The notes: generated from the sequence alone by a model not told the origin. A DNA stretch of 64,000 nucleotides from Occultella kanbiaonis (GCF_009708215.1 NZ_CP046175.1:4402001-4466000); one strand, 5' to 3'. Shown: positions 17,061-25,304, numbered from the stretch's first letter. Program-made: numbers and translations.

Positions 17061-17834
17061 TCACTCCAGGCAGCAGAGCAGGTCGGTCAGTCCGATCACG
17101 GTGTCCGGCCGTGCGGCGCCCCGGTTGGCCAGGACGAGGGCTGGCTCCCCGCCGGGGTCACCGAGCGAGGTGACCACCAGGACCGCCTCGTCGTTCGGTT
17201 CGGTTCGTGTGTACCCGTTCACCGTCAGCACGCACCGCAGGCCCGCGCGGGTGGCGGCGAGCAGCCCGTTGCGAGAGTCCTCGATGACCAGGGTCCTGCT
17301 CGGGTCCGCCCCGAGCCGCTCGAGCGCGAGCAGGTAGATGTCCGGTGCCGGCTTCTTCGCCGGCACCACGTCACCGGCGAGGATCGCGTCGAACGCCTCG
17401 GCCCGCCGCTGCCCGACCGCCTGGGTCAGGATGGCGCGCACGGACGCCTCCGCGGAGGTGGAGGCGACGGCGAGCTGCCAGCCGGCGTCCTGGGCGGCGG
17501 TGATGATCCGGGTGACGCCGGGCCGGGGCGGCAACGCGCCGTCGGCGACCATTGCCGTGTACCGAGCGGTCTTGTCCTTGTGCCAGGCCGCGATCATCGC
17601 CGCCTGCTCGTCGGGGTCGGTGGGCAGGTTGTTCGCGGCGACGAACTCGGGGGTGAGCTCACTCGCCATCCGCTCCTTGCCGCCCGCGATCTGCAGCTTG
17701 GTGGCGTAGTCGGCCTCGCTCCAGTGCAGTGGCACCCCGAAGTGTTCGAACGTGGCGTTGAAGGCGACCCGGTGCCCGTCCCGTTCGGTGTCCGCGAGCA
17801 CGCCGTCGCAGTCGAAGATCAGGGTGGCGCTCAC
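17061..17834 (-). CDS. HAD family hydrolase, CbbY-like sugar phosphatase
   Basis: HAD hydrolase of 257 residues. Motif I is LIFDCDGVLADTERDGHRVAFN (D8 and D10 catalytic); the TERDGHRVAFN extension is characteristic of CbbY, the xylulose-1,5-bisphosphate phosphatase of photosynthetic bacteria. Motif II is VASTS, and motifs III/IV are KKPAPDIYLLAL and VIEDSRNG. A cap domain lies between motifs I and II. The GTG start at 17834 overlaps the aldolase stop (GTGA). In this operon it probably removes a phosphate from a ketose or polyol phosphate, or clears a toxic side product; that is inference. Confidence 0.88.
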   Translation of the reverse strand: MSATLIFDCDGVLADTERDGHRVAFNATFEHFGVPLHWSEADYATKLQIAGGKERMASELTPEFVAANNLPTDPDEQAAMIAAWHKDKTARYTAMVADGALPPRPGVTRIITAAQDAGWQLAVASTSAEASVRAILTQAVGQRRAEAFDAILAGDVVPAKKPAPDIYLLALERLGADPSRTLVIEDSRNGLLAATRAGLRCVLTVNGYTRTEPNDEAVLVVTSLGDPGGEPALVLANRGAARPDTVIGLTDLLCCLE

Positions 17835-18691
17835 GAGACGGCCCAGGCCTTCCCGGCACTGCCGAACATCCGGATGTGCTCCGCGGCCATCTCCTCGACC
17901 GCCTCGGTCTGCGCCCGGAACAGCGACGGCGGGTCGTACTTGCCCGGGTTGGCGCTCATGTAGTCGTAGCCCGCGGCCATGAACCGGATCTTCAGGGCCG
18001 TGGAGATGTTCACCTTCGCGCAGCCCCGGGCGATCAGGTCGCTGAACTGCTCCGCGCTCATCCCGGTCCCGCCGTGCAGCGCCACCGGGATCCCGGCCGC
18101 CTCGACGATGTCGGTGACCCGCTTGTTGTCCAGGGTGGGCGCGGCCCGGTACATGCCGTGGGCGTTGCCGATGGCGGGCGCGAACACGTCCACACCGGTG
18201 GCCTCGATGAAGGCCAGCGCGGTCTCCAGGCTGAGCTCGGGCGGCGGGGCGTCCCCGGCCAGATCCTCCACCCGGGCGAACGGCTCGATCTCACCCTCGA
18301 CCAGCGCGCCGTACTCCCGGGCCTGCTCGACCACCTCGACGCACTGCCGCTGGTTCTCCTCGACGCTCAGCTTCGAGCCGTCGAAGAGCACCGAGTTCCA
18401 CCCGGCCTCCAGGCACGCGGTGATCAGGTCCCGGTCCGGGCAATGGTCCAGGTGCAGCGCGACCGGCACGCTCACCTCCTCGGCGAGCTCGGCCCAGAGC
18501 GCGTACAGCACGTTCACGCCCATCGCCTCGACGGTCTTCACCGAGGTCTGCACGATGAGTGGCGCTCGTAGTTCCTGCGCCGCGGCGAGCACGGCCGCCA
18601 TCGTCAGGTCGTTCACCACATTGATCGCGGCGACCCCGTACCGGTCCTCGAATGCCCGGTCCACGATGTCCTGCGTGGGCACGATCGGCAT
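17831..18691 (-). CDS. Class II fructose-bisphosphate/tagatose-bisphosphate-type aldolase
   Basis: Zinc-dependent class II aldolase of 286 residues. The zinc site HLDHCPD and the following GWNSVLFDGS strand are intact, as are IGNAHGMY and the glycine-rich phosphate loop VALHGGTG. These enzymes reversibly cleave ketose (bis)phosphates into DHAP and an aldehyde. The second of two adjacent ATGs (18691) is chosen because GGAGG then sits at proper spacing; the first ATG would be too close. It lies 16 bases after sorC and overlaps the HAD gene. With DhaKL it suggests a pathway that meets at dihydroxyacetone phosphate. Confidence 0.9.
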   Translation of the reverse strand: MPIVPTQDIVDRAFEDRYGVAAINVVNDLTMAAVLAAAQELRAPLIVQTSVKTVEAMGVNVLYALWAELAEEVSVPVALHLDHCPDRDLITACLEAGWNSVLFDGSKLSVEENQRQCVEVVEQAREYGALVEGEIEPFARVEDLAGDAPPPELSLETALAFIEATGVDVFAPAIGNAHGMYRAAPTLDNKRVTDIVEAAGIPVALHGGTGMSAEQFSDLIARGCAKVNISTALKIRFMAAGYDYMSANPGKYDPPSLFRAQTEAVEEMAAEHIRMFGSAGKAWAVS

Positions 18692-18707
18692 CATCCACCT
18701 CCGATTC

Positions 18708-19685
18708 TCATGACCCCTCCGCCCGGTCTGTCACCACCAGCTCGAGGACGGCCCGGGCGTTCGGCTCGTCCACCACGAGCGCGTCGACGATGCCGGCGCG
18801 CAACACCCCGAGAATGGCGAGCGGCTTCTCCGGCCCGCACGCGACGGCCACGACGGCGGGGATCCGCCGCAGCTGCTCCAGCGACAACGCCATCACCCGC
18901 TCCAGGTGCGGCGCCGTGATCGCCCTACCCGAGGCGTCGACGTACGTGCCGAGCACGTCCCCGACCGCGCCGCGCGCCCGCAGCCGCGCGATCTCGGCGG
19001 CTGACAGGCACCCGGACCGCACCATGGTGCACTCGTCGTCGGTCCCGCCGATCCCCACCAGCGCCAGCGCCGCTCCCGCGGCGAGATCGAAGACCCCGCC
19101 GACGGCGTCCTGCTCGCGCAGTCTGTCCCGCACCTGCCCGTCGGCCACGTAGGCGGGCGCGTAGAGGCTGTGCGCGGTGCCGTCGGAGGCGACCGCGAGC
19201 GCCCGGGCGATCTCGTTCGGGTTGGTGGGCGCGTCCACGAGCGGCGATCCGCCCATGGCACTGACGAACACGCATCCGGTCGCGGCCGGTCCCCGGAACG
19301 CCCCGGCGAGCGCGGCCAGGTCCCGGCCGTGTCCGACGGCCACCCGGACCCCGTCGGTGAGCCTGCGCTCCAGGTACCGGGCGGCGCTGCGGCCCACGAG
19401 CGTGCGTTGCTCGGCTGCTCCCTCGGCGGCCGGTGCCACGATCGCGTGCCGGAGCCCGAAGGCCTCCGCGAGGCGGTCCTCGAGGTCGAGGTCGAGGCCC
19501 CGCGGGGTGTCGATGTGGATGTCCACCACGCCGGTGGCGCGGGCACGCTCGAGCAGCCGGCCGACCTTGGGCCGGGACAGTGCGAACTCCTCGGCGATCT
19601 GCTCCTGCGTACGGGCGTCGACGTAGGACCGGTACGCGATCCGGGCGAGCAACTCGTGCTCGTCAGGGTTCAGCCCCACGGGCAT
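18708..19685 (-). CDS. SorC/DeoR-type sugar-binding transcriptional regulator
   Basis: Regulator of 325 residues: N-terminal helix-turn-helix (LARIAYRSYVDARTQEQIAE, then SRPKVGRLLERARATGVV) and a C-terminal SorC sugar-phosphate-binding domain (VAVGHGRDLAAL, VSAMGGSPLVD, LVGIGGTDDECTMVRSG). The ATG at 19685 has GGAGG five bases upstream and is preferred to the GTG at 19700. As first gene of the operon sorC-aldolase-HAD-dhaL-dhaK it should regulate its own transcription through the palindrome at 19703-19732, responding to a phosphorylated sugar of the pathway. Confidence 0.9.
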   Translation of the reverse strand: MPVGLNPDEHELLARIAYRSYVDARTQEQIAEEFALSRPKVGRLLERARATGVVDIHIDTPRGLDLDLEDRLAEAFGLRHAIVAPAAEGAAEQRTLVGRSAARYLERRLTDGVRVAVGHGRDLAALAGAFRGPAATGCVFVSAMGGSPLVDAPTNPNEIARALAVASDGTAHSLYAPAYVADGQVRDRLREQDAVGGVFDLAAGAALALVGIGGTDDECTMVRSGCLSAAEIARLRARGAVGDVLGTYVDASGRAITAPHLERVMALSLEQLRRIPAVVAVACGPEKPLAILGVLRAGIVDALVVDEPNARAVLELVVTDRAEGS

Positions 19686-19702
19686 GGCCGCCTCCGACAC
19701 CT

Positions 19703-19732
19703 GAGCATCCGCTCACCACTGAGCGGATGCTC
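19703..19732. promoter_or_regulatory. SorC operator, perfect 13-bp dyad
   Basis: GAGCATCCGCTCA (19703-19715) and TGAGCGGATGCTC (19720-19732) form a perfect inverted repeat with a CCAC centre, 18 bases upstream of the sorC start. On the minus strand a TTGACG -35-like element (19737-19732) touches its outer edge, so binding would block transcription of the whole operon. Confidence 0.75.
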
Positions 19733-19795
19733 GTCAAGGTAGCACCGCTCCAACGCCAAGCGGAAGGGTTCGGCGACGTGAGAAGACAGCGGCCG

Positions 19796-21844
19796 TCAGT
19801 ACGGGAGACGACCCCCGCCCGAGCCGCCGCCAGGACCCAGCCCGGCACCGCCGTCGGGCATCATCTCGGTCTCGGCGTCGGCGGCGAACGCGGCGTCCAG
19901 ATCGGCGACCGTGGGCGCCTCGAACGTCGCCACGCCCTCCTCGGGGACCAGCCGCAGCCGCGGCGTGGGCCGTGGCGAGCCCTTCGTGACGGCGTCGTCG
20001 GCACCCCAGTCGACGCCCAGGTCCAACAGCTCATCGATCAGGTGGTTGACCCGGGCCCGCTGCGCCTTGCCGAGCGGGTACGAGGGCAACTCCGCTGCTG
20101 CGCCCGATCCGGCGAGGTCGGCGTAGTCGGTGGCCCCAGCGACCGGGGTGCGGTAGCCGGCGCCCCACGCCCCGAGCCAGGTGTGCAAGCCAGTGGCCGA
20201 CGTCCGCATCCGGATCCATCGGTGGTTCTCGAACCCCGCGGCCGGGGTGCCGCCGGGGTCAGTCCCGGCGTACCGATCGACCAGCTTCACCGCGCCGGCC
20301 CGCCCCCGGGCGGCGAGGTCGTCCACGATCGGCTTCGGCATCGACAGGTTCATCCCACCCTCGTTCGCCGAGTGGTAGATCGTGACCACCCGCTCCCGGT
20401 AGCCGGGGAGCACCAGTTGCGCGTTGTCGACCCAGGTCTGGGCGGTCGTGACCAGCGCCATCGCGAACCCGAGCAGCCCACCGAGCCCGTCCGGCCTGAG
20501 CCCGTGCCAGCTCCGCAGCACCCCGGCCTGGTTGACGTTGGGCAGGTACGTCTTCTCGTCCTCGGGCATTGTCTCCGCTCCTTGACCCAAGTTGATCGCG
20601 AACGTGGGCCGGCTCGGCAGCGGGCTGTCGAAGAAGTGCACGGGCAGGTTCGCGCAGAGCCCGCCGTCGGAGAACCAGTTCGGTTCGAACTCGGGGGACG
20701 CCCCGATCGCTGCCAGTGCCTGCTCGGTACTGCCCTCCGGGTGCTCGGTCAACCACGCCTCTGCCGCCGCCTTGTAGTCCTGGTTCGTCTTCCGCCCGTA
20801 GTCGATGGCCTCCAGCGGCACCGCGGAGATCAGCACCGGGAAACTCAGGCTCATCCGGGTGGCGACCACGATCGGCACGTCCCGGGGCGCCGGGAACGGC
20901 ACGAGTCCGCGCCGGCGGGCGTGCGCCCGGACGAGGTCCGCGTACCTGGCCTTCACGGTGGTCCCCGCCCGGGCCGAGGTGGGCGGGTGCTCCTCGATCC
21001 ACGCGACCACGTCCTCCGGGAAGTACCGGCGCCACAGGGCCGCGTCCAGGTAGTAGCCACGGGCCTCCCAGGGCATCGCCATCGGCTGGTAGCGGGTCAC
21101 GTTCGTGGTCATCATCCGCAGCGTGATGCCGGCATCGGCAAGTTGCCCGAACGTCACGGGGTCCTCGCCGGAGCCCGGCGGACGCGTCCGTCCGGCCATC
21201 GTCTGGATCCGCTTGTGCAACCACGGGGTCAGCGCGGGGGCGCCCTTACCGCCGTGGCCCGCCATCCCGGTGCACATCCCCCACCCCTGCAGCCGGCCGA
21301 GCAGGCCCGCGGCGGAGACCGCCAGGCCGAACACGGCGCCGAGCAGCGCCAGGACCACCCCGGCCGCGACCCCGGCCCACCGGCCGCCGCCACCACCCGA
21401 GACCCCGGCGAGCACCGCCAGGATCACGCCCGGCAGGGCGCCGAGCACCAGCGCCCACCAGAACCAGCGCAACGTCGCGAGCACCATGGCACGCACCGCC
21501 GTCGACCCCTTCGACCCCATCCCCGCGGTGGCGACCCCGAACAGTGGGGCCGCCGCCCGGGTCGGCTGGAACAGCCGGAACAGGGTGGACCCGCCGGCCG
21601 GTGAGGGCGCGGTGATGTCGTCCGGCATGCGCTCCAGCTCGGCGAACCCGCCGGTGCCGCGCCCGAGCTCGGCGGCTGCGGCCGCGGCGGCGGCGATGGC
21701 CCCGGCGGACGCGCCGCCCACCGACCGGAGCCGGTAGGTGCGGGCCAGCTCGGTGACGGCTCGCGGGTAGATCACCCCGGAGGTGATCCCGCCCTTCATG
21801 ACCAGGTCACACTCCAGGGTGGGGTCGGACCAGTCCGTGCTCAT
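19796..21844 (-). CDS. Membrane-associated patatin-like phospholipase
   Basis: Patatin-family lipase of 682 residues. The oxyanion motif is KGGITSGVIYP (17-27), the nucleophile elbow GGASAG has Ser46, and the catalytic Asp lies in FSDGGL (D393), giving the Ser-Asp dyad. Two long hydrophobic segments (about 120-148 and 156-184) are inserted in the lipase domain and should place it at the membrane. The ATG at 21844 has GAGGAGG five bases upstream. It is the last gene of a three-gene unit behind two Septu-like HNH/ATPase genes, 23 bases after the second. Patatins serve as membrane-degrading effectors in several anti-phage systems, so it may be the effector here; a housekeeping lipase is the alternative. 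Confidence 0.85.
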   Translation of the reverse strand: MSTDWSDPTLECDLVMKGGITSGVIYPRAVTELARTYRLRSVGGASAGAIAAAAAAAAELGRGTGGFAELERMPDDITAPSPAGGSTLFRLFQPTRAAAPLFGVATAGMGSKGSTAVRAMVLATLRWFWWALVLGALPGVILAVLAGVSGGGGGRWAGVAAGVVLALLGAVFGLAVSAAGLLGRLQGWGMCTGMAGHGGKGAPALTPWLHKRIQTMAGRTRPPGSGEDPVTFGQLADAGITLRMMTTNVTRYQPMAMPWEARGYYLDAALWRRYFPEDVVAWIEEHPPTSARAGTTVKARYADLVRAHARRRGLVPFPAPRDVPIVVATRMSLSFPVLISAVPLEAIDYGRKTNQDYKAAAEAWLTEHPEGSTEQALAAIGASPEFEPNWFSDGGLCANLPVHFFDSPLPSRPTFAINLGQGAETMPEDEKTYLPNVNQAGVLRSWHGLRPDGLGGLLGFAMALVTTAQTWVDNAQLVLPGYRERVVTIYHSANEGGMNLSMPKPIVDDLAARGRAGAVKLVDRYAGTDPGGTPAAGFENHRWIRMRTSATGLHTWLGAWGAGYRTPVAGATDYADLAGSGAAAELPSYPLGKAQRARVNHLIDELLDLGVDWGADDAVTKGSPRPTPRLRLVPEEGVATFEAPTVADLDAAFAADAETEMMPDGGAGLGPGGGSGGGRLPY

Positions 21845-21867
21845 GACGACCTCCTCGGGTGGGCGTC

Positions 21868-22722
21868 TCAGTCCGGCGGGAACAGCCGGTCGTAGTACGC
21901 GGCGACGACCTGCCTGGTCATCGCGGTGTAGGGCGCGTCGTCGGCGACGAAGGTGGCCACGTCGGCGACGCCCCGTTCGAACTGCTCACGCAGGCCCTGG
22001 TCCTGCGGGTGCCGGCCGATGGCCGCCTTCAGCGCAGCCAGCGACTCGAGGTGACCGACGAGCTGTCGCACCACCCGCCGTCGGGCCTCGACCAGTCCAC
22101 GGCGTTGTAGCGCGCACACCTTGATCGTGGTCTGCCCCTTGCGGCTCTCCCGGCCGGAGTCGTTGCGGCTCGCCCGCACCCAGCCTTCGTCGATGCCGGT
22201 GGTCTGCCACACGAACTCGAAATGCTTCTCCGGGTGGTCGAGGTAGGGGTGCAGCAGCAGCCGGTCCTCGCGGTCCTCCTGCCCCGGCCGGGTGGCGCGG
22301 CGGGACTCGGAGCCGATCGGGAACGCGTTCGCCTTGCCGGCCGTCTCCTTGATGCCCGGCAGCTCCTGCGCCCGCGGGCTGTTGCAGTCGGTGCAGGAGG
22401 GCAGCAGGTTGTCCCAGTCCGAGGCGAGCCAGTAGTAGCCGGGCGGGGTGCGCACCCCGTTGATCGTCACCTCGCCCTTGGGCCGGTAGTGCTCGACGGC
22501 GAAGGGCTGGGTCGCCCCGTACGTCGACTCGCAGTAGGCGCACTTGTTCGCGAAGGCCTGCTCGAGCGCCTCCTTCACGTCCGGCGCCTTGTAGACGGAG
22601 TACTTGCCGTACTTGGCCGCGCCGTCCCAGGTCGCGTAGAACGTGGCGGCGGCCGCGCGCTCGCGCTCGGCCTTCGCCGAGGACAGGGTCGGCGGCGGGG
22701 CCGGGCGCGGCACCCGCCTCAT
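21868..22722 (-). CDS. HNH endonuclease, Septu PtuB-like
   Basis: HNH nuclease of 284 residues resembling PtuB of Septu and retron Ec78. The finger is CAYCE (C61, C64) followed by FAVEHYRPK (H78), YYWLASDWDNLLPSC and TDCN (C110, C113, N114), with zinc ligands and catalytic residues intact. In Septu, PtuB works with the PtuA ATPase and cleaves nucleic acid upon phage infection. The ATG at 22722 overlaps the stop of the upstream HNH-ATPase gene (ATGA), so the two are translated together. The C-terminal half is helical and unassigned. Confidence 0.85.
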   Translation of the reverse strand: MRRVPRPAPPPTLSSAKAERERAAAATFYATWDGAAKYGKYSVYKAPDVKEALEQAFANKCAYCESTYGATQPFAVEHYRPKGEVTINGVRTPPGYYWLASDWDNLLPSCTDCNSPRAQELPGIKETAGKANAFPIGSESRRATRPGQEDREDRLLLHPYLDHPEKHFEFVWQTTGIDEGWVRASRNDSGRESRKGQTTIKVCALQRRGLVEARRRVVRQLVGHLESLAALKAAIGRHPQDQGLREQFERGVADVATFVADDAPYTAMTRQVVAAYYDRLFPPD

Positions 22723-24803
22723 CGCGGTGCCCCCGGCGCACCCGGCAGCCGGGCCGTCCACAGTGCCGCGAGCTCGGCGGTGACCGCCGCGGAGGTGCGC
22801 GTCCCCTCGTCACCGACCTGACGCCGTCGGGCGATGAACTCGTCCGCGGACGCGAGCAGCAGCCGGTCCCGTTCGGTGCTGCCGAGCACCCCGATCGCGT
22901 CCAGCCGGGCGCGCACGTGCGCCAGCTGCGCCTCCTGCTCGGCGCCTCGCTCGGACAGGCCCTGGAGTTGGTAGTACTGCGCCCAGAGGTCGTCGAGCTC
23001 CGGGTCGTCGGTGCTGCCGAGGCCGAAGTGCTCGGAGGTGAGCAGTTGGTCCACACGCATGCCCTGCACCGACGGCAGGTCGGTGATCGCGATGACGTCG
23101 GCCCGGGCGTTGCGGCGGATCACCGTGATCTCGCCGTCGAGCAGGCCGCGCAGGCAGAGCGGGTCGTGGGTGGACACGATGAACTGCACCCGCGGCATCA
23201 GGGTGCGCAGCGCGGTCACGATCCGCATCCGCCAGCGCGGGTGCAGGTGGGCGCCGAGCTCGTCGATGAGCACGATCCCCTCCGCCAGGCCCACCTGGTC
23301 CCAACGGGTCAGGACGGTGCGCAGCACGTCGCAGGCGAGCACCAGCATGGACTGGTAGCCGTCGCTGAGTTCGGTCAGCTCGGCCACGGAGGCGTGCTGG
23401 TGGATCCGGACGACCTTGCGGCGCCGGTCCGCCTCGATCTCGGCCGTGTCCTCAAGGGCGAGCAGGTCCGCGAGGCCCTCGGCGACGTCGGTGAACACCG
23501 GCTCCGGCAGGGACAGCAGCCAGGTGGTGGGGTCGGTGAGCGGTCGGCACGGGTCGAACAGGTTGTCCACCCAGGCGCCGGCGCGGTCCGGGCGCTGCGG
23601 CGCCGGGCCGCGGGGCAGCAGCCGGGTGGCGCCGTACCCGAGGAGCAGCACCGGCGCGGCCTCGGGGCCGGTGAAGTCGGTGTCACCCGTGCCCCAGGTC
23701 AGCTCGAACGGCTGCGGGTCACCGGTCAGGTAGACCTGCACCCGGCCGATGCGGGCGCGGTGGCGCAGGTACGCGCCGGCGTCCATCGCGAGTTCGCGCC
23801 GGTAGGCGCCGCCGATCAGGGTGAGCGCGATCGCGTGCAGGATCGAGGACTTGCCGCACCCGTTCTCGCCGAGCAGCACCGTCCACGGCCCGTGCTCGCT
23901 CGTGGACGTCGAGAAGTCCAGGTCGAGGTCCCGGATCGGCCGGAAGTTGCCGATGACCACCCGGTCGATCCATTTCGTCGCGCCGTAGTAGCTCGTCGCC
24001 TGGGTCGGTGCGAGCGGGAGGTTCAGGTCGTAGCTCGGGCGGGGCAGCGCCATGGCGGGCGTGTGCCCGACGCCGCGCTCTGCCATCGAGGGGAACGCGT
24101 CCGGGGTGAGGTTCGCGGTGGGGTCGCCGGTTCCGGGGCCGGCGGGTCCGGAGGCGCCGCCGTGGACCGGTGCGCCCGGGCCGCCCGGTCGCGCGCCGGG
24201 GCGCCCACCGGTGTGTGGCCGGCTCGCGGGCCGTTCGGGCTCGATCGACCTGGCCCGGCGCGCCACCAGGGAGGACCGGTTCAGCGCGAGCACCTCGATG
24301 GTGACCCGACCCCGTTCGGTGGTCCCGGCGACCGTCCCGTCCACCTGGTAGAGCAAGTGGGCGGCGAGGTCCTCCCGGCCGGGATCGAGGATCAGCGCGT
24401 CCTCGTCGGTCCACGGCTCGGGCGCGTCGGAGCGGACACCGCGCACCGGGAACCTGCTGCCCTTGGCCCGCACGCAGTCCGCGCACGCGGGGAGCAGGTT
24501 CGCCCAGGTGTGCTCCAGCCACCGGTAGTGGTCCGGGCTGACCGTGCCGTCCTCACCGACGGCGTTCCCGGGCGGGCGGTGGTGCGTCACCACCGCGGTG
24601 TCGGAGTCGATCGGGGTCTCACAGTAGGCGCACCGCTCGCCCGTCATCTCCAGCAGCGCCGCGACCACCGCGGGTGGGCGCGAGTCCTCGTCGCGGGCGC
24701 TCTTGACCAGGGCGCTGTGCTTGCTGGCCGTCTCGGGCGAGGTCGGGTGCTCCGAGCGCGCGCGGGCGAACTCCTCTGGCTCTGCTGGGCGCACCAGTCT
24801 CAT
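22719..24803 (-). CDS. HNH-like domain fused to AAA/SMC-like ATPase, Septu PtuA-like
   Basis: Protein of 694 residues. Residues 1-180 form an HNH-like zinc domain (C58, C61, H74/H75, WANLLPACADC with C107 and C110), but the Asn expected after the second CxxC is Val111. A Pro/Gly-rich linker spans about 186-250. The C-terminal ATPase has Walker A GENGCGKS (312-319), an ELSDGYQSML signature-like segment (478-487), Walker B IVLIDEL (510-516) and a STHDPLCLRGL switch, as in PtuA and OLD-type ATPases. The ATG at 24803 has GGAGGT four bases upstream. It heads the operon with the HNH and patatin genes. Fusion of the nuclease-like domain to the ATPase is unusual for Septu. Confidence 0.85.
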   Translation of the reverse strand: MRLVRPAEPEEFARARSEHPTSPETASKHSALVKSARDEDSRPPAVVAALLEMTGERCAYCETPIDSDTAVVTHHRPPGNAVGEDGTVSPDHYRWLEHTWANLLPACADCVRAKGSRFPVRGVRSDAPEPWTDEDALILDPGREDLAAHLLYQVDGTVAGTTERGRVTIEVLALNRSSLVARRARSIEPERPASRPHTGGRPGARPGGPGAPVHGGASGPAGPGTGDPTANLTPDAFPSMAERGVGHTPAMALPRPSYDLNLPLAPTQATSYYGATKWIDRVVIGNFRPIRDLDLDFSTSTSEHGPWTVLLGENGCGKSSILHAIALTLIGGAYRRELAMDAGAYLRHRARIGRVQVYLTGDPQPFELTWGTGDTDFTGPEAAPVLLLGYGATRLLPRGPAPQRPDRAGAWVDNLFDPCRPLTDPTTWLLSLPEPVFTDVAEGLADLLALEDTAEIEADRRRKVVRIHQHASVAELTELSDGYQSMLVLACDVLRTVLTRWDQVGLAEGIVLIDELGAHLHPRWRMRIVTALRTLMPRVQFIVSTHDPLCLRGLLDGEITVIRRNARADVIAITDLPSVQGMRVDQLLTSEHFGLGSTDDPELDDLWAQYYQLQGLSERGAEQEAQLAHVRARLDAIGVLGSTERDRLLLASADEFIARRRQVGDEGTRTSAAVTAELAALWTARLPGAPGAPR

Positions 24804-24834
24804 GGGACCTCCGCCGACCGTTGGGCGACATCAT

Positions 24835-24860
24835 CCCACCGGGCCAACTCCCCCGGTGGG
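24835..24860. terminator. Hairpin upstream of the Septu-like operon
   Basis: CCCACCGGG (24835-24843) and CCCGGTGGG (24852-24860) form a perfect 9-bp stem with an 8-base loop. Seen from the minus strand it lies between the small gene and the ATPase gene. It has no T-run and may be a terminator or attenuator. Confidence 0.4.
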
Positions 24861-24887
24861 CGTTCGCTCAGCGAAGAGGTGCTTGCG

Positions 24888-24907
24888 GCGGCCGTGATAC
24901 CGGCCGC
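24888..24907. terminator. GC-rich dyad after the small gene
   Basis: GCGGCCG (24888-24894) pairs with CGGCCGC (24901-24907) around TGATAC, 10 bases past the stop of the 79-residue protein gene. It is a possible weak terminator. Confidence 0.3.
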
Positions 24908-24917
24908 GCAGGACCGG

Positions 24918-25157
24918 TCAGGACCGGCTGATGTTCGGCAGCGCGGCGAGCGCGGTGTCACCGGCCGCGTCGCGCTGGAGCATCGGTACGATCACCCATC
25001 CGGTGCCGGAGCGGCCCGGGCTGACCACGTGCGCGGACGTGCCGTCCGGCGCGGTCCAGTCGGAGCGGCGCCATTCGGCGACGACCGAGTCGGCGACGTC
25101 ACCCAGCTTCATCACGTGGTCGAGATCGCAGACCCACGCACACGATGTCTCACCCAT
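24918..25157 (-). CDS. Small protein of unknown function
   Basis: A 79-residue protein that I do not recognise. It starts MGETSCAWVCDLDHVMKLGD, continues with an acidic helix (VADSVVAEWRRSDW) and a Gly/Ser-rich strand region (VSPGRSGTGWVIVPMLQ). There is no signal peptide or membrane segment. The ATG at 25157 has GGGGAG about eight bases upstream. It lies 114 bases before the Septu-like operon on the same strand, with two hairpins between, so it could be a separate transcript or an accessory of that operon. Confidence 0.5.
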   Translation of the reverse strand: MGETSCAWVCDLDHVMKLGDVADSVVAEWRRSDWTAPDGTSAHVVSPGRSGTGWVIVPMLQRDAAGDTALAALPNISRS

Positions 25158-25264
25158 GTGCTCACTCCCCGGTTCGGTCCAATTCGTTCCCTTGAGCGCT
25201 CTTCACGCTAGTCCGGGATGTGATACAGGGCACTAGCCGGATCGGGTGATCTTGGGGCCGCGGC

Positions 25265-25304
25265 GTGCTCACCCCGGGGTGAGCACGGGGTGAGGCCTCA
25301 CCCC
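25265..25304. promoter_or_regulatory. Two adjacent perfect palindromes built from GGGGTGAG
   Basis: GTGCTCACCCC and GGGGTGAGCAC (25265-25286) form one perfect palindrome. GGGGTGAGGCCTCACCCC (25287-25304) forms a second immediately after it. Together they give four copies of the octamer GGGGTGAG/CTCACCCC. The block lies in the divergent gap between the small gene and the oxidoreductase gene, as expected for a multi-site operator. Confidence 0.55.

Noticed and set aside
19433-21604. Very long open frame on the plus strand opposite the SorC and patatin genes
   Set aside because: Composition is almost only Arg, Gly, Pro, Ala and His with no recognisable fold. It mirrors two clear genes on the other strand, as expected in high-GC DNA.
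22917-25211. Long plus-strand open frame opposite the HNH-ATPase gene
   Set aside because: Low-complexity Val/Gly/Arg/His composition with no motifs. The minus strand encodes an ATPase with complete Walker motifs.
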